Shown here piece by piece: positions 5,121-11,458 of a DNA stretch of 11,458 bases (its first letter is position 1; every line of letters starts with the position of its first letter). The DNA is from Alphaproteobacteria bacterium (lineage in GTDB: Bacteria; Pseudomonadota; Alphaproteobacteria; Micavibrionales; Micavibrionaceae). The DNA lies in the NCBI GenBank assembly GCA_030432775.1, contig JAUILO010000079.1, positions 1 through 11,458 of the forward strand. The letters are read 5' to 3'. The notes below the pieces were generated by a model. That model was not told where the DNA came from and searched no databases. It worked only from the letters and a program-made list of their open reading frames with translations. A program made the position numbers and the translations under genes.

Positions 5121-6046
5121 TTGTGTATCTGGGAGAGGGATTCCAGGTTTTCTTCTATTTCGCCCATATACGCATAAGAGCTTTGTGTGCCTTCGGTACG
5201 GCAAGATAATGCACCGGCTATGCTTGCATATTTCATGGCTTCATCGATCTGTTTACCATTATGCAGCGAGGCCGCTAATGTGCCGCAATAGCAATCTCCC
5301 GCGCCTGTACGATCAATTACTTTTTCCACTTGAAGTGTTGGAACGACGATAAGTTCTTTTTCTTGTGTGACAGCAATGGAGCCAAGCTTGCCCAGCGTAA
5401 CAATACAGGTCAAAGACCATTTTTCAGCAATTGATTGCGCAAAACCCTGCATGTTGTTTTTATGATCAATATGAAGGCTGTCGGAGACCTGCTTGGCTTC
5501 GATTTCGTTGATAATCAGGTAGTCAAGATTATTCAGCGCTTCATCAGGAACGGGGGCAACGGGCGCCAGATTTAAAATAGTGATCATTCCTGCGTCTTTG
5601 GCGCGTTTAATGAGTTCCCAGTTTTCCTCGGGTATTGTTTCCATTTGCATGAGTAACACATTGCCCTCTTTAAGGATTTCATCAGGAACCTGATCTTGTT
5701 TTGCGTCCAGATTAGCGCCGGGATAGACGATAATATGGTTTTCGCCAGTGGAATCGTATGCGATTACGGCCGCTCCGGTTGATTTTTCTTCAGACCGGGA
5801 AACACCGGATGTAATCACGCCGCTACGACGCAAGCCTGTTAAAATGCTATTGCCGCCAGCATCTTCGCCGATGCAGCCTATCAATACGACTTTTTCACAT
5901 AAGCGAGAGGCCGCCAGCGCCTGATTTGCGCCTTTACCACCATTGGATTTTCTGTATGACTGGCTCAGTGTTGTCTCGCCCGCCTCGGGAAGGTGCGTGA
6001 CGGAAAACGTAATGTCGGTATTAATTGATCCAAAAACAATGATCAT
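5108..6046 (-). CDS. rbsK: Ribokinase (PfkB family)
   Basis: This 312-residue cytoplasmic kinase phosphorylates D-ribose to ribose 5-phosphate with ATP, feeding the pentose phosphate pathway. The first signature is NGGKGANQALAASRL (35-49), preceded by GSINTDITFSV (6-16) with the sugar-binding Asp11. NLAPVAPVP (159-167) and NEIEA (180-184) follow ribokinase spacing. The second PfkB signature is DRTGAGDCYCGTLAASL (245-261), with catalytic base Asp251 and the anion hole GAGD. The usual DTTGAGD has Arg in place of the first Thr here. Length is typical (about 305-315). Start: ATG at 6046 with only a weak AGAG upstream. No ribose transporter, RbsD or LacI regulator is visible, so the gene stands alone and is divergent from hemA. 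Another pentose or nucleoside sugar cannot be excluded. Confidence 0.85.
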   Translation of the reverse strand: MIIVFGSINTDITFSVTHLPEAGETTLSQSYRKSNGGKGANQALAASRLCEKVVLIGCIGEDAGGNSILTGLRRSGVITSGVSRSEEKSTGAAVIAYDSTGENHIIVYPGANLDAKQDQVPDEILKEGNVLLMQMETIPEENWELIKRAKDAGMITILNLAPVAPVPDEALNNLDYLIINEIEAKQVSDSLHIDHKNNMQGFAQSIAEKWSLTCIVTLGKLGSIAVTQEKELIVVPTLQVEKVIDRTGAGDCYCGTLAASLHNGKQIDEAMKYASIAGALSCRTEGTQSSYAYMGEIEENLESLSQIHKEQL

Positions 6047-6063
6047 AAGAAAGCTCTGTATAT

Positions 6064-6077
6064 TTGACTAATATCAA
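6064..6077. promoter_or_regulatory. FNR/FixK-type binding site in the rbsK-hemA divergent region
   Basis: TTGACTAATATCAA matches the FNR/FixK box TTGAT-N4-ATCAA at 9 of 10 fixed positions and keeps the TTGA-N6-TCAA core. In Rhodobacter sphaeroides hemA is a known FnrL target, so a box here is biologically plausible. It overlaps the -35 hexamer proposed for hemA, which would fit either activation from another start site or repression. Confidence 0.55.
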
Positions 6078-6092
6078 TTCAAAGGGTAGAAA
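6064..6092 (+). promoter_or_regulatory. Candidate hemA promoter
   Basis: TTGACT (6064-6069) and TAGAAA (6087-6092) are separated by the ideal 17 bases, pointing toward hemA. Transcription would start near 6098-6100, giving a leader of about 110 bases before the ATG at 6212. Confidence 0.45.
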
Positions 6093-6095
6093 AAT

Positions 6096-6110
6096 TGGCT
6101 AGAATAGCCA
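6096..6110. promoter_or_regulatory. Small dyad at the predicted hemA transcription start
   Basis: TGGCTA-GAA-TAGCCA has 6-base perfect arms and sits where the proposed promoter would start transcription, a typical repressor-operator place. It is short enough to be chance. Confidence 0.3.
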
Positions 6111-6211
6111 TGATGAATATGACACGATCGTATGCCACATTCTTGATTATACCATTTTACAAATGCTCCTGATAGGATAAAGTGGCGGATCGAAATCAAC
6201 AGAGGTATCTT

Positions 6212-7435
6212 ATGGATTACAATCAATTCTTTGCAGAAAAAGTAGAGGGCCTGAAGGCTGAAGGCCGTTATCGCACGTTTGCGACTTTAGAGCGAATTGC
6301 AGGGAAGTTCCCTCAAGCTATGTATCATGCGCCTGATGGGCAATCCAAAGAAGTGACGATCTGGTGCAGTAATGATTATCTGGGGATGGGGCAACATCCC
6401 AAAGTTCTGGCTGCGATGACTGATGCATTAAATGCAAGCGGTGCAGGGGCAGGCGGGACACGCAATATTTCTGGTACGACTCGGTTACATGTCGAGCTCG
6501 AAGCCTGCCTTGCCGATCTTCATAATAAAGAAGCTGGTCTGGTTTTTTCATCCGGTTATGTTGCCAATGAAGGCGCGCTGAGTGCGCTTGGTCAGTTGCT
6601 GCCTGATTGTATTATATTTTCTGATGCGAAAAATCACGCATCGATGATCCACGGCATGAAAAGCAGCCGCCAGAAAGTGGTTGTCTTTGAACATAATGAT
6701 GTGGATCATCTGGAACAATGCCTGAAGAGTGCTGATCCCAAAGCACCGAAGATTATTGCTTTTGAATCTGTGTATTCAATGGAAGGCGATATCGCGCCGA
6801 TTGCCGAAATTATCGCGCTGGCCAAACAATATAATGCATTGACCTATCTTGATGAGGTGCATGGCGTCGGTCTTTACGGGCCACGCGGTGCAGGCGTTGC
6901 TGAAGAACGCGGCTTGATGGATGATATTGATATTATCGAAGGGACATTCGGTAAGGCTTATGGTTTGATGGGCGGTTATATTGCCGGTAAAAAAGAAACT
7001 GTTGATGCTGTGCGTTCATTTGCGTCCGGCTTTATTTTTACAACGTCTTTGCCTCCAGCAGTTTTGGCAGGGGCAATTGCCAGTATCGAACATTTGAAAG
7101 TGTCTGATATCGAGCGCCAGAAACAACGCCGTAATGTTGCGCATTTTAAAGCGCGCCTTGAAAATGCTGGTATGCCTTATATGCAGGGCGAAAGCCATAT
7201 TGTGCCGCTTATCGTAGGCGAACCAAATTGCTGTAAGCTTGTTTGTGATGTTTTGATGCAGCAATATGATATCTATGTACAGCCGATCAATTATCCGACT
7301 GTGCCACGCGGTACGGAGAGGTTGCGCCTTACTGCAACGGCCGAACATAATATTGAATATGTGGATCACCTTTGTGATATTCTTGAAAAGCTATGGGTTG
7401 AAAATCACGTATATCAATATGCCATGGCATCATAG
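6212..7435 (+). CDS. hemA: 5-aminolevulinate synthase
   Basis: This 407-residue PLP enzyme condenses glycine with succinyl-CoA to 5-aminolevulinate, the first step of heme synthesis by the Shemin (C4) pathway found in Alphaproteobacteria. Visible signatures are GRYRTFATLERIAGKFP (18-34), IWCSNDYLGMGQHP (50-63), GAGAGGTRNISGTTRLH (77-93), HNDVDHLE (161-168), DEVHGVGLYGPRGAG (214-228) with PLP-contacting Asp214 and His217, and EGTFGKAYGLMGGY (243-256) with Schiff-base Lys248. The ATG at 6212 is chosen over an in-frame GTG at 6182. It gives the conserved MDYN start and places the lysine at 248, as in Rhodobacter capsulatus, and it follows AGAGG at 6 bases. The gene is followed by a strong terminator and appears monocistronic, with an FNR-type box upstream. 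Confidence 0.96.
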   Translation: MDYNQFFAEKVEGLKAEGRYRTFATLERIAGKFPQAMYHAPDGQSKEVTIWCSNDYLGMGQHPKVLAAMTDALNASGAGAGGTRNISGTTRLHVELEACLADLHNKEAGLVFSSGYVANEGALSALGQLLPDCIIFSDAKNHASMIHGMKSSRQKVVVFEHNDVDHLEQCLKSADPKAPKIIAFESVYSMEGDIAPIAEIIALAKQYNALTYLDEVHGVGLYGPRGAGVAEERGLMDDIDIIEGTFGKAYGLMGGYIAGKKETVDAVRSFASGFIFTTSLPPAVLAGAIASIEHLKVSDIERQKQRRNVAHFKARLENAGMPYMQGESHIVPLIVGEPNCCKLVCDVLMQQYDIYVQPINYPTVPRGTERLRLTATAEHNIEYVDHLCDILEKLWVENHVYQYAMAS

Positions 7436-7464
7436 AATTTAAGGTCTTATACGAAGATTGAATG

Positions 7465-7487
7465 AAAGCGGCGTTTTGCCGCTTTTT
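7465..7487 (+). terminator. Rho-independent terminator of hemA
   Basis: AAAGCGGC (7465-7472) and GCCGCTTT (7478-7485) form an 8-bp GC-rich stem with loop GTTTT, ending in a T-run (TTTTTATTT). It lies 30 bases after the hemA stop. It could also act on minus-strand transcripts from the TetR gene, though with a poorer T-run. Confidence 0.85.
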
Positions 7488-7540
7488 ATTTGTGAGGTGT
7501 TTTTTGTATATGGGCGAGTGCTGTTATCGGCGCTTTGGCT

Positions 7541-8134
7541 TTAAAAGCCGAGCTTGCTGCTCCATTGCTCTGCACGACCCAGGTTTTTATCAAGCTCTGC
7601 CATTGTTTTTGACATATCGGTGCTATCGTCTTTTGCCCAGACGTACAGTGTTTTTACGTAAATAGCGGTAAGGCCTGCAATTTTAAGCGCGCCTTTCAGA
7701 CCGTTTGTATTTATTCCTGCGCCATCCAGTACCCAGCCCATGGATCTGCCAAGATGGGGCAAGCCGATAATGGCCTGTTTGGGGTCATAGCGGAATGAAC
7801 GAATTATGGCGCAAACACCTTCGCGGTCTTCGTTTAGAATTTCAAAACGATCCATTAATAGGTCAAATAGTGTGTCTCTGTGGCTTTCGCTAGCGTCTGG
7901 TTCTTGAACGTTTCTTAAAATGCGGCGGTCAAGCATGCGCCCATAGGTAGCTAGTATATCTGTGCGGTCATAGAAATGGTCGTAGATATCGTTAATATCT
8001 ATAGCGGTTTTGGCGGCAATATCACTCAGCTGAACATTGAGCCAGCCATTTTGTGCGCTAATCTCAAGCGCAGCTTTGATGACCGAATGTTGGATATCCG
8101 CTGTATTTTTTGTATTTGATTGTGCCTTAGTCAT
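7541..8134 (-). CDS. TetR-family transcriptional regulator
   Basis: This is a 197-residue DNA-binding protein if the ATG at 8134 is used; an upstream ATG at 8179 would add 15 residues. Neither start has a clear Shine-Dalgarno. Residues about 14-60 show the TetR N-terminal helix-turn-helix: IQHSVIKAALEISAQNG, then LSDIAAKTAIDINDIYDHF with the tyrosine-aromatic helix end, then DRTDILATY. The rest is an all-helical ligand or dimer domain. Its last part (LTAIYVKTLYVWAKDDSTDM) recalls TetR relatives in which COQ9-like C-terminal segments occur, but this is weak. The gene is divergent from adenosine kinase across about 100 bases, so it may regulate that gene, itself, or a distant target. Ligand unknown. 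Confidence 0.8.
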   Translation of the reverse strand: MTKAQSNTKNTADIQHSVIKAALEISAQNGWLNVQLSDIAAKTAIDINDIYDHFYDRTDILATYGRMLDRRILRNVQEPDASESHRDTLFDLLMDRFEILNEDREGVCAIIRSFRYDPKQAIIGLPHLGRSMGWVLDGAGINTNGLKGALKIAGLTAIYVKTLYVWAKDDSTDMSKTMAELDKNLGRAEQWSSKLGF

Positions 8135-8237
8135 TGTAATATTGACGCGCTTTCTTATACTGTATTCGCATATAGACATAGATTGTTATCGTATAGATTT
8201 CAAACATCAATTTTAAAAAACGAATAAGGAATAAAAT

Positions 8238-9239
8238 ATGGCTAGTACTAGTTACGATCTACTGGCAATTGGAAACGCACTTGTAGATGTTCTCTCACCT
8301 GCTACGGATGAATTCATTGATAAGGAAATCATGGATAACGGCATGATCAAAGGCGGTATGAGCTTGATCAATGAATGCCGCGCTGTCGAACTATATGCGG
8401 CAATGGGCGCAGGCACCGAAACTTCCGGTGGTTCTGCCGCCAATACGATGGCCGGCTTTGCTTCTTTTGGCGGTAGCGGCGCGTATATTGGTAAGGTTGC
8501 GCAAGATCAGCTTGGTGATGTGTTTCGCCATGATATGAAGGCTATGGGCGTTACGTTTGCAACAACCCCGCTTGTGATTGGTTCGCCGACTGGCCGCTGT
8601 CTTGTATTGATCGCGCCTGATGGTGAGCGCACAATGAACACATATCTTGGTGCCAGTTCCGAGCTTGGCCCGATTGATATTGATGAATCTGTTGTTTCAA
8701 AAGCGCGTATTACTTATCTGGAAGGGTATTTGTTTGATGAAGAAGAAGCCAAGAAAGCCTTCCGTAAGGCCGGTGATGTTGCTCATCAGGCTGGTAGAAA
8801 AGTGGCTTTGACATTATCTGACTCTTTCTGTGTTGATCGTCACAGAGGTGATTTTTTAGAACTTGTAGAAAATTATGTCGATATTCTTTTTGCCAATGAA
8901 GACGAGATTAAGTCTTTGTATCGTGTTGATACGTTTGAAGAAGCCGTCGCCAAGGTGAAAGATAAATGTGATATCGTGGCGTTAACACGCGGTAAGCGCG
9001 GTTCTGTTATTTTGTCCAAAGGGCAGACATATCAAATTGATTCTATGCCGGTTGAAAAAGTGGTTGATTCAACGGGTGCTGGTGATCAATACGCAGCTGG
9101 CTTCTTGTTTGGCCTAACAAAGGGATTGAGCCTTGAAAAATGTGGCGCTCTTGGCACTGCGGCGGCAAGCGAAGTGATTTCTCATGTTGGACCGCGTCCG
9201 CTGACATCTTATGCTGAATATGTGAGCAAGGTCGCGTAG
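8238..9239 (+). CDS. Adenosine kinase (PfkB family, alphaproteobacterial type)
   Basis: This 333-residue cytoplasmic kinase probably converts adenosine to AMP in purine salvage. Signatures are AIGNALVDVLS (10-20), SGGSAANTMAGFASFGG (63-79), the alphaproteobacterial stretch TLSDSFCVDRHRGDFLELV (192-210), FANEDEI (218-224), and DSTGAGDQYAAGFLFGL (277-293) with catalytic Asp283. GAGDQ followed by AAGFL, together with the NALVDV start, separates it from the ribokinase at 5108-6046. The ATG at 8238 follows AAGGA at about 9 bases. It is divergent from the TetR gene and convergent with the rhodanese gene, with a strong terminator after it. Related PfkB sugar kinases of the same length are the alternative. 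Confidence 0.85.
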   Translation: MASTSYDLLAIGNALVDVLSPATDEFIDKEIMDNGMIKGGMSLINECRAVELYAAMGAGTETSGGSAANTMAGFASFGGSGAYIGKVAQDQLGDVFRHDMKAMGVTFATTPLVIGSPTGRCLVLIAPDGERTMNTYLGASSELGPIDIDESVVSKARITYLEGYLFDEEEAKKAFRKAGDVAHQAGRKVALTLSDSFCVDRHRGDFLELVENYVDILFANEDEIKSLYRVDTFEEAVAKVKDKCDIVALTRGKRGSVILSKGQTYQIDSMPVEKVVDSTGAGDQYAAGFLFGLTKGLSLEKCGALGTAAASEVISHVGPRPLTSYAEYVSKVA

Positions 9240-9273
9240 GCATTTAAAAAAACTGCGAATATAAAGCGATATA

Positions 9274-9303
9274 AAAAGGCTTCGATGGTATTCGAAGCCT
9301 TTT
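9274..9303. terminator. Strong bidirectional terminator between adenosine kinase and rhodanese
   Basis: AAAAGGCTTCGA (9274-9285) and TCGAAGCCTTTT (9292-9303) form a perfect 12-bp stem around loop TGGTAT, with A and T runs at the two ends, so it can stop transcripts of both convergent genes. Confidence 0.85.
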
Positions 9304-9310
9304 GCATTTC

Positions 9311-9334
9311 TGGTCTTTAATTTGGTCTTTAATT
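9311..9334. repeat. Perfect tandem duplication of 12 bases
   Basis: TGGTCTTTAATT is repeated exactly twice head to tail, just after the shared terminator and 22 bases from the rhodanese stop codon. It looks like a slippage duplication in noncoding sequence. Confidence 0.7.
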
Positions 9335-9355
9335 AAGCTTATGGGCTTTTTGACA

Positions 9356-9730
9356 TTAAGCCGCGCAGCCGCATGATCCACTGCCACAACCGCCGGCCAT
9401 TCTGGATTGCAGAGGTTTTCCAGCTTCCATCCATTCTTGTGTGCCGCCAGCAAAGTCAATAACATCACTAAAACCACCATCAGCAAGGGCTTTTGCCGCA
9501 TCGCTGGATGCTGAGCAGCTATGGTTTGCGCAATAAACAACAACCTGAGTGTCTTTTGAGCCTGCGATTTCTTCAACGCTTGCGATAAACTCGTTTGAAT
9601 CAAACGGAGCGCTCGCAGAGCCAGGGATGTGTGCCTGATCGAAATAATCGGCAGGTAATACGTTTACGAGAACGAATTCTTCACCGTTCAGCATTTTTTG
9701 TGTCAGTTCGTCATGTGTAATTGTTTTCAT
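9356..9730 (-). CDS. Single-domain rhodanese-like sulfurtransferase with Cys/Gly-rich tail
   Basis: This 124-residue cytoplasmic protein has the rhodanese pattern: ITHDELTQKMLNGEEFVLVNVLPADYFDQAHIPGSA (4-39), VVVYCANHSC (63-72) with the expected persulfide-forming Cys67, and FAGGTQEWMEAGKPL (93-107). Such proteins move sulfane sulfur to acceptors or help detoxify cyanide and sulfide. The loop CANHSC lacks the common Arg/Gly residues and carries a second cysteine (Cys72) five residues on. The protein ends GGCGSGSCGCAA, adding Cys115, Cys120 and Cys122, an unusual tail that could bind metal or relay sulfur. The ATG at 9730 is chosen because AAAGGA precedes it by 7 bases; an in-frame extension to 9820 has no family support. 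It lies downstream of htpG on the same strand, 134 bases away, with its own candidate promoter. Confidence 0.85.
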   Translation of the reverse strand: MKTITHDELTQKMLNGEEFVLVNVLPADYFDQAHIPGSASAPFDSNEFIASVEEIAGSKDTQVVVYCANHSCSASSDAAKALADGGFSDVIDFAGGTQEWMEAGKPLQSRMAGGCGSGSCGCAA

Positions 9731-9764
9731 GATTGAATCCTTTGTGTGTACGTAGTGTTTTACA

Positions 9765-9792
9765 AAAATAGCTATGTTTATCTGTGGGTCAA
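9765..9792 (-). promoter_or_regulatory. Candidate promoter for the rhodanese gene
   Basis: On the minus strand TTGACC (9792-9787) and TATTTT (9770-9765) are separated by 16 bases, about 35 bases upstream of the start codon. The -35 is good, the -10 fair. Confidence 0.45.
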
Positions 9793-9805
9793 GCTCTATC
9801 TGTGT

Positions 9806-9827
9806 GGCAGTCTGCCCCATAGGGGCA
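9806..9827. other. Two overlapping short hairpins downstream of htpG
   Basis: GGCAG-T-CTGCC (9806-9816) and TGCCCC-ATA-GGGGCA (9813-9827) share four bases, so they cannot form together. They lie 38 bases after the htpG stop in transcription order. No T-run follows on the minus strand, so this is not a classical terminator. Confidence 0.35.
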
Positions 9828-9864
9828 CAATATCCAGCTGTACCTCTAGGTGACTGAAGGTGGT

Positions 9865-11458
9865 TTAGGCGGCTATGCCGCGCTCCAGATATTTGGACAT
9901 GATTTTTGCAAATCTGGCCGGATCCGGTACGGGTTCACCTTGAATAATACGTGCCTGATCAAGAAGCAGGAAGGCCGCATCTTTTAGGTCTTCCGCGCTG
10001 CTTTTCTTTTTGATCATTTCCGCCATGCGTATGATGAGCGGGTGATCGGGGTTTAGTTCTAATACGCGTTTTGAGCCAGGTTCGTATTTTTGATGAATGC
10101 GCAAGACGCGTTCCATACGTAAATCAACTTCGCTATCGGCCGCGATGAGGCAAACAGGAGAATCGGTCAGGCGGTCTGTGTAGCGCACTTCGCCAATTTC
10201 CTCTTGCAGATGTTCTTTCAAAGCATCGATAAGTTTATCTGATTTTTCACCTTTAGTTTTTTTCTTATCCTTCTGATCTTTATCGTCTTTTTTGCTTTCG
10301 CTCTTATCTGTATCGAAATTAGCCAGGTCGATGTCACCTTTGGTCACGGATTTAAATTTGTGTCCTTCGAAATCCAGAATAGATTGAAGCCAGAAATCAT
10401 CAATTGTATCGATAAAGAACAAAACCTCCAGACCTCTGGCTTTAAAGCCTTCGAGTTGCGGGCTGTTCTTGAGCGTTTCAAGGTTTTCTCCGCTGAGGTA
10501 ATAGACGTCCTTCTGGTTTTCTTTCATGCGTGATGTGTAATCTGCTAGAGATGTAAGGTCTTCATCGTGATTTGTGCTATGGAAGCGGGCAATTTTTAAA
10601 ATGGCTTCACGATGTGCTGCATCCTCGTATAGGCCTTCTTTTACAACGGGGCCAAATTGTCCCCAAAATGTCATGAAAGCGGAATTGTCTTCTTCGGCAA
10701 GATTGGCGAGATCTTTTAAAACGCGCTTGGCCACACCGTTTTTAATTTTAGACACAAGCGGGTTGTCTTGTAACATCTCGCGGCTAATGTTTAACGGCAG
10801 ATCTTCGCTGTCGATTACGCCTCTGACAAATCGTAGCCACGGGAATATTAACTCTTCGCAATTATCGGTAATGAAAACACGTTTCACATAAAGGCGCACA
10901 GCGTTAGAGCGTTTTGGGTCATATAAATCCATAGGACGTAATGTTGGAACGTAGAGAAGGGATGTATATTCAATCATACCTTCTGCTTTCCAATGTGAGG
11001 TCATGATCGGTTCATCAAGTCCGTGCCCTATATGACGGTAAAACTCTTCATATTGTAGCGGTGTAATTTCGCTTTTAGGGCGTGTCCATATCGCAGAAAC
11101 ACTGTTGACTGGCTTGATTGGGTCGCCTGCTTCGTCAGTATCACCAGGTTTGCCTACATAAATTGGGAAGTCGATATGATCTGAATATGTTTCGATAACC
11201 TGTTTGAGTTTTTCATCAATCAGGAAGTCGCTCATGTCATCATTAATGAATATGGTGATGGTTGTGCCGCGCGCACTGATCAGGTTATCAATATCTTCGG
11301 CTTCGATTTCGGTAATTGTATAGCCAGTTTTACCATCGGATTCCCATATATGGCCTTTATCTGCTCCGGCCTTACAGCTTGTGACCTCAACACGGTCGCC
11401 GGCCATAAAACAAGCATAAAAGCCAACGCCGAATTGACCTATCAGGTTTAGTTTCTCG
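9865..11458 (-). CDS. htpG: Molecular chaperone HtpG (Hsp90), N-terminal ~95 residues outside window
   Basis: The frame runs without a stop from the window edge and shows 530 residues of bacterial Hsp90, an ATP-driven chaperone dimer in the cytoplasm. The visible part starts within the N-terminal ATPase domain at EKLNLIGQFGVGFYACFMAG, covering the lid glycines. It continues through GTTITIFIND, then the middle-domain signatures WTRPKSEITPLQYEEFYRHI, IEYTSLLYVPTLRPMDLY and LPLNISREMLQDN with the catalytic-loop Arg. A highly charged stretch rich in Lys and Asp (SKKDDKDQKDKKKTKGEKSD) links to the C-terminal dimerisation domain, which ends MSKYLERGIAA. Escherichia coli HtpG has 624 residues, so about 95 are missing at the right. 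The in-frame GTG-type starts inside the window are internal, not the true start. Confidence 0.96.
   Translation of the reverse strand, partial: EKLNLIGQFGVGFYACFMAGDRVEVTSCKAGADKGHIWESDGKTGYTITEIEAEDIDNLISARGTTITIFINDDMSDFLIDEKLKQVIETYSDHIDFPIYVGKPGDTDEAGDPIKPVNSVSAIWTRPKSEITPLQYEEFYRHIGHGLDEPIMTSHWKAEGMIEYTSLLYVPTLRPMDLYDPKRSNAVRLYVKRVFITDNCEELIFPWLRFVRGVIDSEDLPLNISREMLQDNPLVSKIKNGVAKRVLKDLANLAEEDNSAFMTFWGQFGPVVKEGLYEDAAHREAILKIARFHSTNHDEDLTSLADYTSRMKENQKDVYYLSGENLETLKNSPQLEGFKARGLEVLFFIDTIDDFWLQSILDFEGHKFKSVTKGDIDLANFDTDKSESKKDDKDQKDKKKTKGEKSDKLIDALKEHLQEEIGEVRYTDRLTDSPVCLIAADSEVDLRMERVLRIHQKYEPGSKRVLELNPDHPLIIRMAEMIKKKSSAEDLKDAAFLLLDQARIIQGEPVPDPARFAKIMSKYLERGIAA

Noticed and set aside
6182..6211. 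GTG start of hemA at 6182
   Set aside because: An AGGA lies upstream, but the ATG at 6212 gives the conserved MDYN start, has its own AGAGG, and places the catalytic lysine at 248 as in Rhodobacter.
7016..7369. 117-codon minus-strand frame inside hemA
   Set aside because: It is the antisense shadow of a highly conserved gene, with His/Ile-rich composition and no ribosome-binding site or family pattern.
7527..7545. GGCTTTAAAAGCC palindrome at the TetR gene end as a terminator
   Set aside because: The arms leave almost no loop and no T-run follows on the minus strand; the strong hairpin at 7465-7487 is better placed.
9731..9820. N-terminal extension of the rhodanese to 9820
   Set aside because: The extra 30 residues have no family similarity and cover the proposed promoter; the ATG at 9730 has AAAGGA.
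1..11458. CRISPR array, tRNA, rRNA, insertion sequence or phage genes
   Set aside because: No regularly spaced repeats, cloverleaf-like segment, transposase or integrase pattern, or terminal inverted repeats were seen on either strand.

Overview
This window looks like the chromosome of an alphaproteobacterium with moderate GC (mid-40s % by eye). The main evidence is a classical 5-aminolevulinate synthase (hemA) whose catalytic lysine falls at residue 248, the Rhodobacter numbering. An alphaproteobacterial-type adenosine kinase, a Zincin_1/DUF1025 metallopeptidase-family protein and an FNR/FixK-type box in front of hemA agree with this. I see no insertion sequence, prophage, CRISPR array, rRNA or tRNA. 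Genes are closely packed and no stretch above about 200 bases lacks one.

Left part (1-2290). A truncated yejA-like peptide-transporter binding protein runs leftward out of the window. Divergent to it, with start codons overlapping inside a single CATG, lies a Lys-rich-tailed protein that looks like a macro domain with every recognisable ADP-ribose-binding residue replaced. Next come a minus-strand metallopeptidase-family protein whose HExxH has become EELGH, and a plus-strand pterin-4a-carbinolamine dehydratase (phhB). These two are divergent across a region holding a perfect 17-bp palindrome.

Middle part (2290-5120). A minus-strand operon encodes an amino-acid dehydrogenase of the Glu/Leu/Phe/Val family, followed by the alpha and beta subunits of a split thiamine-diphosphate decarboxylase resembling sulfopyruvate decarboxylase (ComD/ComE). 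The subunit genes overlap by 7 bases (ATGTTAG). The inferred logic is that an amino acid is deaminated to a 2-oxo acid, which is then decarboxylated to an aldehyde. Upstream of the operon is a 58-residue small gene (4892-5068) resembling the YjfB 'putative motility protein' group.

Right part (5100-11458). Ribokinase (rbsK, minus) and hemA (plus) are divergent, with an FNR-type box, a -35/-10 pair and a dyad between them. A TetR-family regulator (minus) is divergent from adenosine kinase (plus). A strong 12-bp-stem terminator separates adenosine kinase from a convergent single-domain rhodanese with a Cys/Gly tail. The window ends inside htpG (Hsp90), which lacks roughly its first 95 residues here.

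Most of the window is housekeeping. The points most worth pursuing are the dehydrogenase-decarboxylase operon, the two proteins that keep a fold but lose the hallmark ligand residues, and the hemA control region.
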